Source of the DNA: Roseihalotalea indica
GTDB lineage: Bacteria; Bacteroidota; Bacteroidia; Cytophagales; Cyclobacteriaceae
Assembly: GCF_022458895.1 (NCBI RefSeq)
Contig: NZ_JAINFL010000004.1
Coordinates: forward strand, 496,001 to 560,000
Direction: 5' to 3'
DNA: 64,000 nucleotides
Under the pieces are notes generated by a model that saw nothing but the letters and a program-made list of their open reading frames with translations, made no database searches and had not been told where the DNA came from. Of the stretch, positions 25,332 through 34,426 are shown in pieces; positions within the stretch are counted from its first letter, which is position 1, and the number at the start of each line of letters is the position of its first letter. Made by a program: the position numbers and the translations under genes.

Positions 25332-27275
25332 TCAATTCAAATACACTCTGCTTTTACGATTACTCCAATAATACATCACTAACATAGCTACCAATAGTAC
25401 AATTTGAGAAACAAATGTTTCAAGTGTTGGGAATACCCCAAGCCAATCTACATTCACCGACACCGGAAGACCGGTTATGGATATCCAACCGGCTTCCTGA
25501 AGTGAATGGATACCTTTACCAATCAGTATCAATGCCAGTAACGTAATCACCCAGGCTGAATAGCGAAACAACTGCCTTACAGGAATCTTTTTAGAATACC
25601 TTACAAACAGGATAGCGAACAGTGCGATCAATGCAAAAGCAGCCAAAACCCCCAGCCCTATTGATGACTGATTAACGGATTGGGTTTCCAGACTAATAGC
25701 CTGTAAAAATAAAATTGACTCAAAAGCCTCACGAAACACTACCATAAATGAGAAAAAGGCAATACCCAACATTTTATCTGCTTTAAGCTGTTTACCTATT
25801 TTTTCTTCAATAAACATTTTCCACTTTTTGGCGTGTGAATGGTCATGTAACCAAAACCCTACAAAGGCCAATACGATCACTGCCACCAGCGAAATCATTC
25901 CTTCCATGACTTCTCTGTTTTTACCACTTATCCCGATTACCCAATCGGATAAAAACCACCCGCCAACTCCAAAAAGAACAGCGGTTATCCATCCTCCGTG
26001 TACCCATAGGGCAGCCTTTTTTAATTCTGATGAACGTATCAGAGCGAGTATCAGAGCCAGGATTAAAAATGCTTCCAATCCCTCTCATAGCATGATAGAA
26101 GCAGATAAGGCAAAAGAGAGCCAATAATTAAGTTTTTTATCCTGCATCAATTTCCCGGCCTGATCTATCATGTCCAGGCCATTGTTGATTTCTGTCTCCA
26201 CCTTTGACTTTTCGGCTTTTTGCTCTATTATTTGTCTGATTTTAAACATTTGCTGCTCCAGCCTTGCCGTAAAAGCTGGGTCATTGGCCTTCAGCCTCGC
26301 TTCGGAAGGCTCAATACCTTCCAGGTAGGCTGCCAGGGCATCTTCACGAGCAGAAGAATAACTCCCCGTTGTATAATTTTGCAGGGCATTTTTTAGATAA
26401 GTCTTTGCCCTATCCAATGTGGATACCCGGTTAACATCCTGTGGAAATTGCGTCCTAAGAACGGCAAGTGATAATTTTGCGTTTTTGTTATCCGGCTCAA
26501 GGCGTTTTAATAATTCCACATCGGATAGGGTGGCTACCTCCTGAAGATTTACAGGTGCGTTCGCTTGCTCAAACAATTGTTGCAATCCGGATTCATTATC
26601 AGCTTTGGTTTCAAACCGGAGTGATTTTATGTAAAACGCCAAATCCCAAATTTCCTCATCGGTTAGGCTTTCAAAACTTTGCATAGCAGTTCCTTCTACT
26701 CCCAGTTTTATGGTATTGTAGGCCTGAAAGGGTGAGATTTCCTGCATCAGGGTATGGTTTAGAAAATTAGTAGGAGCTGGCACTAATCCAGCAGCTAGTT
26801 TGCCATCTCCTGCTCCCCTCACTCCGTGGCAGGCGGTACAATTCTGTACGTATAAAGTTTCCCCGTTTTTGAGGTTAGGCCATGTAAGAGGTGCCGTCTT
26901 AAACCCTGCCGCTTCTATAATGTCTTGCCTGGATTTCCCAGCTACTGTGGTTATATTCTCATGAGGAGCCTTTCGGTCTATAAGACCTTTCATTTTTTTT
27001 AATTCAGCTAAAATATTGGCCTTCTCATTCTCATTCAACTCACTGTTTTTGATAAGCTCAATTACTTTATAGCTGAATTCTAGCATTTCTGCATATTCTC
27101 CATCATTTATCACTTTTCCATTTTGTACTGCTGCGGTATAATCCCTTGAAATGTAGTCCAGCAAGTGAATGGTGGTTTGAATGTCTTTTTTTATCTCATT
27201 TCCAAAAACATTGAAAGAACAAAAACAAGTCAATATGACGGCTATTATAAATATATTTAATATGTTACTTCTCAT
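25332..27275 (-). pseudogene. Cytochrome c-fused FTR1 iron permease with internal stop
   Basis: The intact product would be about 647 residues. Residues 1-25 form a signal; a cytochrome c domain has CTACH at 146-150 and a Met ligand near SMQSFE-like TAMQSFES (about 214). The FTR1 permease starts at the end of the first frame. There, SASIML is followed by TGA (26087-26085) and then EGLEAFLIL in the same frame. FTR1 proteins carry REGLE at this point, so CGA (Arg) has become TGA. The second permease motif, REAFE, is intact. TTG at 26078 opens the second frame. A mutation or a sequence error explains it; readthrough cannot be excluded. Confidence 0.75.
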
Positions 27276-27333
27276 TTATTAATTTATGTTATTCAGATGT
27301 GTTGCAGATATACTTGTTATCTATAGAATCGGT

Positions 27334-29274
27334 TTAAAAATTCATTTTCTGTATTCTTATGGCATTTAAAATTGCCAGAAAGGCCACACCTACATCTGCG
27401 AATACGGCTTCCCACATGGAGGCCATACCAAATGCCCCCAGGATCATTACTATTAATTTCACCCCAAAGGCCAATGCAATATTCTGCCAGACTACCTTCC
27501 GTGTAGAACTACCTATTTTTATGGCCTTTGCAATTTTTGATGGTTGATCCGTCTGGATAATCACATCTGCGGTTTCAATAGCAACATCGCTTCCCAACCC
27601 TCCCATCGCTATACCTACATCACTTACTGCCAAAACGGGTGCATCGTTAATCCCGTCACCCACAAATGCAATATTGGCTGAAGCGTTTTTCTTCATCTCC
27701 TCTACTTCATGCAGCTTGTCTTCCGGTAGCAAGCCGCCTTTGGCTTGTTCCAATCCTAGTTCAAGCCCCACTTTTTCGGTAATGGAGGGCTTGTCGCCCG
27801 ATAACATAATGATTTTCTTAATGCCGGCATTATGCATTTCCCTAATGGCTTCTACTGCATCTTCCTTCAGTTGGTCAGCAATAGTGACATAGCCAGAAAA
27901 TTCATTGTCGATGGCAATCATCACGATGGATTCAACGATATCATCAGTATCAGGTGGGACAGCAACACCATGAGCTGTCATTAACGCTTTATTACCGACT
28001 AAAACTATTTTATTATTGACTTTACCTTTTAATCCTTTTCCAGCTATTTCGCTAACGTCAGAGGCTATATGATTCTGTCCCTTTAAATCATACTCCAAAA
28101 TAGCACGGGCAATCGGATGGGTGGATTGCCCCTCCAACGCCAGCAGATACGCCATCATTTCATTTTCGGAAATTGCCACGGGTTTGATTTCTTTGATCTT
28201 AAACACCCCTTTAGTAACCGTACCCGTTTTATCCATGACCACCGTATTTACCTTGGTCATTGCATCAAGAAATGAGGCCCCTTTGAACAGGATACCGTTT
28301 CTTGATGCCGCACCCAGGCCCCCGAAGTAGCCCAGTGGAATGGAGATTACTAAGGCACAAGGACAAGAAATGACCAGAAATATGAGCGCACGGTATAACC
28401 AATCTTTGAATATGTAGCTCTCTACAAAAAAGTAGGGCAGTACAGTAAGACAAACGGCAAGAAATACCACAATGGGCGTATAGATGCGAGCAAACTTTCT
28501 GATAAAAAGCTCAGTTTTGGATTTTCTTGCAGTGGCATTCTGTACCATATCCAAAATCCGGGCAATTGAACTGTCGTTAAATTCTTTGGTCGTTTCCAGC
28601 TCTATCACGCCTTCCAGATTAATGCTTCCCGCAAAAACCTTATCGCCTTTGTGGATGGTGTCGGGTTTGCTTTCCCCGGTAATGGCTGCAGTGTTAACGC
28701 TGGCCTTTTCAGATATAAGCGTACCGTCCAGTGGAATTTTTTCTCCTGTTCGCACCTGAACTTTTTCCCGGACTTGTACGGTTTCCGGATTTACGGCTAC
28801 AAAATCGTTATCCCTATATACCAAAGCTGTATTGGGCCGTACATCGAGCAGGGCCTTTATATTGCCTTTGGCCCGCCTGACCGCAGCATTTTGAAAAAGT
28901 TCACCGACAGCATAAAACAACATGACGGCTACACCTTCCGGGTATTCGCCTATGGCAAATGCTCCCAGCGTAGCAATGGACATCAGGAAGAATTCGGTAA
29001 AAAAATCACCTTTGATTATGCTTTCCCAACCTTCCCTGATCACAGGGAGCCCAACCGGAATGTAAGCCACAATGTACCAGGCAACACGTATCCAACCCTG
29101 GAAGAATGGGAACACATTAAAGTAATCGAACGAGATACCAACGATGAGCATTGTAAAACTTAAAATTGCCGGAGCAAAAGTTTTAAATTTCGTTTCGCTT
29201 GATGAACCCTCAGATGCCTGTTTACTTTTAATGTCTCGCAGCTGTACTTTTTTCTTTTTTAACATTACCCACAT
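27334..29274 (-). CDS. P1B-2-type Zn/Cd/Pb ATPase
   Basis: This 646-residue ATPase exports soft divalent metals. The helix-6 motif is SCPCALVIS, the CPC of the P1B-1/P1B-2 classes, and the IRIQK end carries the asparagine-free pattern of Zn/Cd pumps. DKTGTVTKG, STHPIA and VGDGINDAP are present. Unlike CadA it has no N-terminal metal-binding domain; the first 30 residues are basic and polar. The start at 29274 gives MWVMLKKKK; Met at 29265 is an alternative. It begins just after the Fur-type gene, so Fur likely controls it. Confidence 0.9.
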   Translation of the reverse strand: MWVMLKKKKVQLRDIKSKQASEGSSSETKFKTFAPAILSFTMLIVGISFDYFNVFPFFQGWIRVAWYIVAYIPVGLPVIREGWESIIKGDFFTEFFLMSIATLGAFAIGEYPEGVAVMLFYAVGELFQNAAVRRAKGNIKALLDVRPNTALVYRDNDFVAVNPETVQVREKVQVRTGEKIPLDGTLISEKASVNTAAITGESKPDTIHKGDKVFAGSINLEGVIELETTKEFNDSSIARILDMVQNATARKSKTELFIRKFARIYTPIVVFLAVCLTVLPYFFVESYIFKDWLYRALIFLVISCPCALVISIPLGYFGGLGAASRNGILFKGASFLDAMTKVNTVVMDKTGTVTKGVFKIKEIKPVAISENEMMAYLLALEGQSTHPIARAILEYDLKGQNHIASDVSEIAGKGLKGKVNNKIVLVGNKALMTAHGVAVPPDTDDIVESIVMIAIDNEFSGYVTIADQLKEDAVEAIREMHNAGIKKIIMLSGDKPSITEKVGLELGLEQAKGGLLPEDKLHEVEEMKKNASANIAFVGDGINDAPVLAVSDVGIAMGGLGSDVAIETADVIIQTDQPSKIAKAIKIGSSTRKVVWQNIALAFGVKLIVMILGAFGMASMWEAVFADVGVAFLAILNAIRIQKMNF

Positions 29275-29275
29275 C

Positions 29276-29698
29276 TTATTTACTACATTTCTTACAAATT
29301 CCAGTAACTACGAAATCAGAATTCTCTGCTATATAGCCCTCAGGTAAATTTATTTTCGGAATTTTATGATTGGTTAAACAGACAGTTTCATCACATACTG
29401 AACAATGAAAATGAAGATGTAAATCTTTTCCTACTTCACATTCACACCCCTCTTCACACAAAGCATACTTGGGCACACCTGTACCATCATCAATACTATG
29501 CACCATGCCGTTTTCTTCAAAAACTTTTAATGTTCTATAAAGTGTAGTTCTATCTGACTTTTCAAAAGCTCTATATAGTTCGGTAAGGCCAACCGCAGCC
29601 TCCCGATCCAGCAGATACTCCAGCACCAGCAGCCGCATGGCTGTTGGTTTTATCTTATGCATTACAAGATTTTCTTCTAATTCTTTTATTGCGCTCAT
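29276..29698 (-). CDS. Fur-family metal-responsive regulator
   Basis: The 140-residue dimeric repressor has the winged helix in residues 10-75 (KPTAMRLLVLEYLL, then DRTTLYRTLKVFEENG) and the metal-binding C-terminal part. HLHFHCSVC holds the metal-sensor histidines and the first cysteine pair, and KKCSK with the following cysteines gives the structural zinc site (Cys-x2-Cys). It could be Fur-, Zur- or PerR-like; no residue decides this for me. Position next to a P1B-2 ATPase favours Zn or a related metal. Its start overlaps the upstream gene by four bases. Confidence 0.88.
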   Translation of the reverse strand: MSAIKELEENLVMHKIKPTAMRLLVLEYLLDREAAVGLTELYRAFEKSDRTTLYRTLKVFEENGMVHSIDDGTGVPKYALCEEGCECEVGKDLHLHFHCSVCDETVCLTNHKIPKINLPEGYIAENSDFVVTGICKKCSK

Positions 29699-30249
29699 AA
29701 TGTATTTTTTCTAAGTATCACTTGTGTAAACTGCACTTTTAAGACCTCACTAATTCCCGGGATGAAGGACGCCAAACCAACCTCTTTTGTAGAAAAATCT
29801 CCCGTAGCACTTAGCAAACATGCAATGGATTCTCCACCATTAAAATGCTTGAGCGTGGCATTCATTACTACCTGAAATTCCCGTTCACCTGTTATAATTT
29901 TAATAGGCCAGTTAAACGATATAGGCGAATGAGACTGGCTAATAAAATCATCCACCGGAATCCTCCCGGAAAAAGCGATTCTTGATGCATCGTTTGAAAG
30001 CTGACTTATCTGTTCACTTAACAACTCATGACCAGCATCCAGGCTTTTCAGGTTAAGCTTACCTGAAATTTCTTTTGTGTCATAGTCCAGTTGAATCAAC
30101 AGTTGATGACTTTCTACAATAACCTGCTCGTCATCTACTTCAGCAACCATTACAATATGCCCTTCAGTAGTCCTGTAAAGCGTTTGACCTTTAACCACAA
30201 AGGAGTTGAAGGCAATTAGCAGAAGTATAAACCACTTGATTTTCATCAT
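29695..30249 (-). CDS. Secreted YceI-like protein
   Basis: The 184-residue protein has a signal peptide (about residues 1-22) and a beta-rich body with alternating polar and hydrophobic strands (LDYDTKEISGKLNLKSL, IAFSGRIPVDDFI). This resembles the lipocalin-like YceI fold, which binds isoprenoid or amphiphilic ligands in the periplasm, but sequence similarity is weak. In Bacteroidota, YceI-like genes often accompany metal or redox genes. It lies between an AlbA_2 gene and the Fur regulator with minimal overlaps, so it is in the same operon. Confidence 0.6.
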   Translation of the reverse strand: MMKIKWFILLLIAFNSFVVKGQTLYRTTEGHIVMVAEVDDEQVIVESHQLLIQLDYDTKEISGKLNLKSLDAGHELLSEQISQLSNDASRIAFSGRIPVDDFISQSHSPISFNWPIKIITGEREFQVVMNATLKHFNGGESIACLLSATGDFSTKEVGLASFIPGISEVLKVQFTQVILRKNTL

Positions 30250-31016
30250 TAACGAACGTTTAAATTTTCTTCTATATAGTCGAGTGCCTCAGGTATATCC
30301 AATTCACGTGTACCGTTGCCGGTGCGAACAAAAAAATGAGAACGGTCGTTATCATGAAGATAAACCGGGTAACCAGCTCTTTTGATAGCGAGGTAACAGA
30401 ATTCATACATCTCGATCGTGTAAAAAGAAATGGCTACCAACGTACAGAAATTAGTTCCCAGCTTATTGGATATTAGTTCCATAATGTATTGCTCAAAACC
30501 ATCTCTGCCAGGTTTTTTTAGCGTGGCATAATCTTCCTGTAAGCCTCGTAGTTGTCCATCATCATCAATACCGATGAACAGATGCCCACCCTGGGTGTTC
30601 ATAAACCCAACTATTGTCTTGGCTACTACCGTTTCCAGTGCCTTATTCGGCTTGAATTGGTGTAAGTCCCACCTCAAAGTAGATTTAAATTCTACCTGCT
30701 GGTTTTCTCCCGCAGCTATAAGCTCCTTGATCTCCTCCAGTTTATCTCTTTTCCCGGTAAGCTGAAATATTTTTTGTCTGACCATAAAAAGAAGTGCGAG
30801 GGTAACACCTAACAATCCAAAGAGCAATTTGGTAATCACCTGATCTACATCCCACGATCCAACAGCCTGCTGATAGGAAGTAAGTAGCCAGGCCCACCAA
30901 TTTCCCTGGTCTCCCTGCATATCGTACATGTGCAGTGAAATAACCACCGGCTGTAGTAACAATATGCCTAAGACCACCCCAATGATTATATAGTAAAATA
31001 ACCTCTTTCTTTTCAT
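30249..31016 (-). CDS. Membrane-anchored AlbA_2 (Schlafen-like) protein
   Basis: Two membrane helices (about residues 7-28 and 62-80) precede a cytoplasmic AlbA_2 domain (about 95-245). The AlbA_2 motifs are clear: ENQQVEFKSTLRW, KTIVGFMNTQGGHLFIGIDDDG and FVRTGNGTREL. This domain is found in transcription regulators and Schlafen-type nucleic-acid proteins and is thought to bind nucleotides or nucleic acid; no enzyme activity can be read from the sequence. An anchored version next to a Fur operon is unusual. It is coupled to the YceI-like gene downstream. Confidence 0.78.
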   Translation of the reverse strand: MKRKRLFYYIIIGVVLGILLLQPVVISLHMYDMQGDQGNWWAWLLTSYQQAVGSWDVDQVITKLLFGLLGVTLALLFMVRQKIFQLTGKRDKLEEIKELIAAGENQQVEFKSTLRWDLHQFKPNKALETVVAKTIVGFMNTQGGHLFIGIDDDGQLRGLQEDYATLKKPGRDGFEQYIMELISNKLGTNFCTLVAISFYTIEMYEFCYLAIKRAGYPVYLHDNDRSHFFVRTGNGTRELDIPEALDYIEENLNVR

Positions 31017-31038
31017 CTTCTTGTTAGTTTTGGAGCCA

Positions 31039-31068
31039 CAGGTGCCACATTTAATGTGAAGACACCTG
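31039..31068 (-). terminator. Weak hairpin after the SHOCT gene
   Basis: CAGGTG (31039-31044) pairs with CACCTG (31063-31068), and CACAT (31046-31050) with ATGTG (31054-31058). The fold lies 12 bases past the stop of the SHOCT gene. It may end that transcript or form part of the leader of the AlbA_2 gene. No clear U run is present. Confidence 0.3.
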
Positions 31069-31079
31069 CGACCCTATAC

Positions 31080-31298
31080 CTATTTCTTCCTGTTTTGAAG
31101 AACTTTCTTCTTTTGCTCAAATTCTTCATCGCTGAGCTCCCCTTGGGCATAGCGCTCTCTTAGTGCCTCCATGGCTTTATCCTTGCTTCTTCTTTGCCCG
31201 GGTGTAGGGTATGGAATCAGAAATATCCAAAATATGAGGATCAGCCATAGGATCCACCAAATCCAGTGCATTCCTCCGAAATACCAATCATGCATCAT
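31080..31298 (-). CDS. Small SHOCT-domain membrane protein
   Basis: The 72-residue protein has one membrane helix (about 11-30, rich in Trp and Ile) and a C-terminal SHOCT motif, LRERYAQGELSDEEFEQKKKVL, which is the family signature. SHOCT segments act as short oligomerisation or targeting modules in many bacterial membrane proteins. It lies downstream of the SPFH lipoprotein gene; SPFH and SHOCT proteins often occur together in membrane-associated complexes, which is an inference here. Confidence 0.85.
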   Translation of the reverse strand: MMHDWYFGGMHWIWWILWLILIFWIFLIPYPTPGQRRSKDKAMEALRERYAQGELSDEEFEQKKKVLQNRKK

Positions 31299-31335
31299 AA
31301 CTATAAGTTTTTAGGGTTTAACAATTTATTTTAAT

Positions 31336-32220
31336 TCAATTTCCTTTTTCATTCACAATTACAGGTGACTTACCATCGGTAACGATGATTTTTGAATTCT
31401 TTGAATTGACCAGGTCACGAGTGATCTCAAGGCTCTTGTATTTGATTAACAGATCATTTAGCGTAGAGTTGATAATGGCCTGTTGTTTCTTAATGGCCTC
31501 AGCCTCAATCAAGAGACGTTCAGATTCTTTCTTTTGCTTTTCAATATTGAAGTCTATTTGCATACGCTCGGTAACAATGGCTGTTTCTTTTTCTTTCCGC
31601 TGTTTCTCCAATTCAAAGTCAAGCAAATTCCGTTTGGTTTCATTCTCAATTTTGGTTCTCTTGGCTATCTCTTCTGCGTTGAGTTGCGCCTCAATCGTTT
31701 CTACCACTGCCTGAGGTAAATCCACCTCCTTAAGCATGACCAAATCCATGGCAAAACCGTATTTACCAATCACCGCATTCATCTTTTCTTTGACGGTGTT
31801 TTCAATGGTGTTTCGTTCGGTAATCAGCTGAGTAGCCCCGAAATCAAGGCCCGTTTGTCTGAGGATTGTGATTAAGTTATCCTCAATGACGGTTTCCTGA
31901 TAACCGGCACCAAAATCCTGATAGATGCGAATGACCGAATCAGGTATGATGTGGTACAATATGGTTATTTCAGAAGTTACCTCTATTCCTTCTTGAGTGT
32001 GGAAATTGAGTTCTCTGGAATAGTTGATAATCCGCGTATCAAACCGTTCTATCTTTCGCCCAATAAACCCCATAAAATGATGAGGGCCCGGTTTCATCAC
32101 ACCGGGTTTTACCTTACCAAAATGCACATCCACACCAACTTCACCCGGTCTTACAATAGCACATCCCTGAAACAGCATAAACGCTATCATCATGGGAAGA
32201 ATGATTTTTATATTCTTCAT
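31336..32220 (-). CDS. SPFH/prohibitin-like lipoprotein
   Basis: A lipoprotein signal with lipobox cysteine (about residue 20, FQGC) precedes a typical SPFH domain (about 30-190; VRPGEVGVDVHFGKVKPG, then FDTRIINYSRELNFHTQEG). A long charged coiled coil follows at about 195-270 with RKEKETA and QKKESE repeats. SPFH proteins (prohibitin, HflC, flotillin relatives) build ring assemblies in membranes and often scaffold proteases or stress complexes. A lipidated form is typical in Bacteroidota. The SHOCT gene follows 37 bases on. Confidence 0.87.
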   Translation of the reverse strand: MKNIKIILPMMIAFMLFQGCAIVRPGEVGVDVHFGKVKPGVMKPGPHHFMGFIGRKIERFDTRIINYSRELNFHTQEGIEVTSEITILYHIIPDSVIRIYQDFGAGYQETVIEDNLITILRQTGLDFGATQLITERNTIENTVKEKMNAVIGKYGFAMDLVMLKEVDLPQAVVETIEAQLNAEEIAKRTKIENETKRNLLDFELEKQRKEKETAIVTERMQIDFNIEKQKKESERLLIEAEAIKKQQAIINSTLNDLLIKYKSLEITRDLVNSKNSKIIVTDGKSPVIVNEKGN

Positions 32221-32227
32221 AATACAT

Positions 32228-32605
32228 TTATTTATGTTTCAAACTGTCATTACATTCCTGGCACCACTTCCCCTGCACTACACTGTCGGCAGTAGCCAGA
32301 AAACGATGGCCGTTTTTACATTGCCATCTGAGTGGCGTTTTGGAATTTATATATTCTTCAGAAAGACAAGTACCTCCCTTTGTAGCAGCCAGTGCTTTCA
32401 TCCTTTCTATCCCGTGAGGCCTATTGTTAGCACAGAATGGGCACCAGCTTTTTCTTATCTTTACACTGAAGGGAGTAGCCTGCCAGCGATGGCCTTCAGC
32501 ACATTGCCACCACAGTTTTGATTTGCTGTTTATGTACAAATCGGATAGACAAAGCCCTCCTCTTTTTCGGGCCAGATATTGCATTTCTTCAATTGGACTT
32601 GACAT
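32228..32605 (-). CDS. Tandem zinc-ribbon (treble-clef) protein
   Basis: The 125-residue protein consists of two near-copies of one zinc-ribbon module. The first has WWQCAEGHRWQATPFSV then WCPFC (about residues 32-58); the second has WQCKNGHRFLATADSV then WCQEC (about 92-120). Each has four cysteine/histidine ligand candidates. These modules accompany very-short-patch or restriction-like endonucleases in larger proteins, but no nuclease is fused here. The gene lies two bases after the PII-like gene and before the SPFH gene, in one operon. DNA, RNA or protein binding is likely; no target is known. Confidence 0.75.
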   Translation of the reverse strand: MSSPIEEMQYLARKRGGLCLSDLYINSKSKLWWQCAEGHRWQATPFSVKIRKSWCPFCANNRPHGIERMKALAATKGGTCLSEEYINSKTPLRWQCKNGHRFLATADSVVQGKWCQECNDSLKHK

Positions 32606-32607
32606 AT

Positions 32608-32949
32608 CTACTTCATATCAAATCTTTTAATAGATTTTCCAGTCTTGATCCGATAAGCATCATCTATTTCTGAAACGTAAATAATGCCATCGCCCGGTTC
32701 AGGTGTTTGAGCCTTGCCACAGATGAGTTGAATGGCTTTATCCGTTTCCTCATTTTGGCAGACCAGTTCCAGCTTAATAATCGGGCTATCGGTAAAATGG
32801 AAATCCAATGATGGAGATGCATCAGGATCTTTATGAGCTCCGGTACCTTCTCCTTTGGATAGGGTTACACTTTCAAATCCTGCATCTCGCAGCGATTTAA
32901 CTACTATCTGTACTTTTTTAGGTTTTATAAATGCTTTTATTTCTTTCAT
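32608..32949 (-). CDS. PII-like signalling protein
   Basis: The product (113 residues from the Met at 32949) follows the ferredoxin-like PII pattern: KEIKAFIKPKKVQIVVKSLRDAGF, then a T-loop-like region, then GDGIIYVSEIDDAYRIKTGK near the C-terminus, which is the PII C-terminal signature. The T-loop differs from GlnB/GlnK: it lacks the uridylylated tyrosine and carries GEGTGAHKDPDASP, so the partner is not the usual nitrogen machinery. PII-like proteins near metal efflux genes are known to bind nucleotides and regulate transport. I set the start at 32949, not 32976, because a conserved leader ends there. Confidence 0.8.
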   Translation of the reverse strand: MKEIKAFIKPKKVQIVVKSLRDAGFESVTLSKGEGTGAHKDPDASPSLDFHFTDSPIIKLELVCQNEETDKAIQLICGKAQTPEPGDGIIYVSEIDDAYRIKTGKSIKRFDMK

Positions 32950-33046
32950 GTGTATGTGTTTAATTCCAACGGTCACATGGAATTCGCGATAAACTTATTC
33001 ATACTTGGTTGGTATGTTAAGGACTCTAAGTTTATGCTCATTTCAT
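32950..33046 (-). promoter_or_regulatory. Conserved leader, copy A (PII-like gene)
   Basis: On the minus strand the region before the ATG has ATGAAATGAGCAT, ACCAACCA, ATGAAT and GAATTCCATG in order. The same blocks with the same spacing to the start (26 bases from the CATGG block, 11 bases between the GAATTC and ATGAAT blocks) occur before the aldolase gene at 47021-47108. Conserved sequence this long outside coding DNA suggests shared control. Confidence 0.65.
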
Positions 33047-33080
33047 GTGTTTGTTTTTTATAATTTAATATTTGAGAGTT

Positions 33081-33111
33081 GGCAGTTAGCAAATGACATT
33101 TACCAACTGCC
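33081..33111. terminator. Hairpin after the second RND adaptor gene
   Basis: GGCAGTT (33081-33087) pairs with AACTGCC (33105-33111) around a 17-base loop; GTTGG (33078-33082) and CCAAC (33103-33107) give an alternative pairing. The AT-rich flank reads TTTATAATTTAATA. It lies 19 bases past the stop of the adaptor gene on the minus strand, so it likely terminates the efflux operon. Confidence 0.45.
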
Positions 33112-33129
33112 CTTGCCTAATCAACTAAA

Positions 33130-34389
33130 TCAATGACTATGAGAAGTCTGGCTTTTCTTCATTTCAGAGATCAGATAGTAGGCGTTATTCCATGCCACCT
33201 GGGCACCGTCAGGAAGTGGCTCCAATAATTTGATCTCTACCCAACCATCTTCGGTGATACCTGTGCGCACTTCTATGGCTTTAAACGCCCATTCGGTCTT
33301 TCCTTCCTCTTCATGCGCTTCTGCCATGAAAATGTACGGCTTACCCTCTTCCTCAATTATCGCACTTTCGGGTAATGCCCTTACAGTGTTATTATCACCT
33401 GTTCTTATTTTACCATTGATATACATCCCCGGAATCAGGAAGTCTTCTTTATTCTTTATTTCCGCATGCACATGCACTGCTTTAGGGTTTTGCTCAAACT
33501 GCTTGCCCACTGAATAAATCTCTGCAGTAAGCGTTGAGCCCGGAACTGATTCTACAGTAAAAGATATAGTTTGGCCTTTCTTTACCTTATATACATCCTT
33601 TTCAAACACCATAAGGTCAGCATGGATGTGGTCAGTATTGACAATCATAAACATCTCGGTTTGCGGGTCTACATATTGCCCAACTTGGACTTCCACTTTT
33701 TCAATGTAACCATCAATAGGGCTTACTACAGGCACATACTGATAAATATCACCACTTTGGACTTTCTCCACGTTGAGGCTAAGCTGCCTTAACTGTGCTT
33801 CGTAGCCCTTCACTTCTCCTTTCATGGCCTGATAGTCCGCCTGAATTTGCTGATAGGTTTTTCCGGAACCCACTTCCTCTTCGTACAACCTTTTCTGCCG
33901 TTGGTTTTCCTTCTCCAGAAACTGTAGTTGACTGTATGCCCGCACATAATCCGTCTGAAGTTTGCTTAGGTTTGGATGTGAGAGATACGCCAACACCTTA
34001 CCTTTGTTTACCTGATCGCCCTCAATCACCTTGATTGAGGTAACATTCGCGCCCAATATGGCCGTAACAGTTGCTTCATGCTGTGGTGGTACCTCCAACT
34101 GGCCGTTGGCTTCCACCACGCCCGAGAGAGCCCGGGTTGGCAGGGTATCTACCTTAATACCCAAACTTTCAAATTTCATATCAGAAAGGTGAAGTTCGGC
34201 CATTCCTTCTTCACTATGTTCTCCTTCTTCGCCTTCATGTCCGCCTTCTTCACCTGCGTGTCCAGCCTCGCCCTCATTGTGTTCTTCGTGAGATGCTTCA
34301 CCGGAGTTCTCAGCCGACTTGCTGCCGCAGCCCGTAAATACCGATACCATAAGTACCAGTGCCACTATATATATGATTTGCTTTTTCAT
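33130..34389 (-). CDS. RND efflux periplasmic adaptor (second system)
   Basis: The 419-residue lipoprotein has a signal and lipobox cysteine at residue 21 (TGCGSK), then a His/Glu/Gly-rich stretch (about 33-65), then the coiled coil and barrel domains of adaptors of the CusB/CzcB type (about 85-410). LNVEKVQSGDIYQYVPVVSPIDGYIEKVEV marks the barrel-sandwich hybrid. The His-rich tail near the signal probably collects metal. It should work with the fused pump encoded just before it. Specificity for copper or another divalent metal cannot be set from the sequence alone. Confidence 0.9.
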   Translation of the reverse strand: MKKQIIYIVALVLMVSVFTGCGSKSAENSGEASHEEHNEGEAGHAGEEGGHEGEEGEHSEEGMAELHLSDMKFESLGIKVDTLPTRALSGVVEANGQLEVPPQHEATVTAILGANVTSIKVIEGDQVNKGKVLAYLSHPNLSKLQTDYVRAYSQLQFLEKENQRQKRLYEEEVGSGKTYQQIQADYQAMKGEVKGYEAQLRQLSLNVEKVQSGDIYQYVPVVSPIDGYIEKVEVQVGQYVDPQTEMFMIVNTDHIHADLMVFEKDVYKVKKGQTISFTVESVPGSTLTAEIYSVGKQFEQNPKAVHVHAEIKNKEDFLIPGMYINGKIRTGDNNTVRALPESAIIEEEGKPYIFMAEAHEEEGKTEWAFKAIEVRTGITEDGWVEIKLLEPLPDGAQVAWNNAYYLISEMKKSQTSHSH

Positions 34390-34426
34390 TGTGCTTCTAT
34401 TTTTATATCTGATGATCAGTTTACTT

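Noticed and set aside
32950..32976. Longer PII-like start at 32976
   Set aside because: It lies inside the conserved leader shared with the aldolase gene, where the other copy is non-coding.
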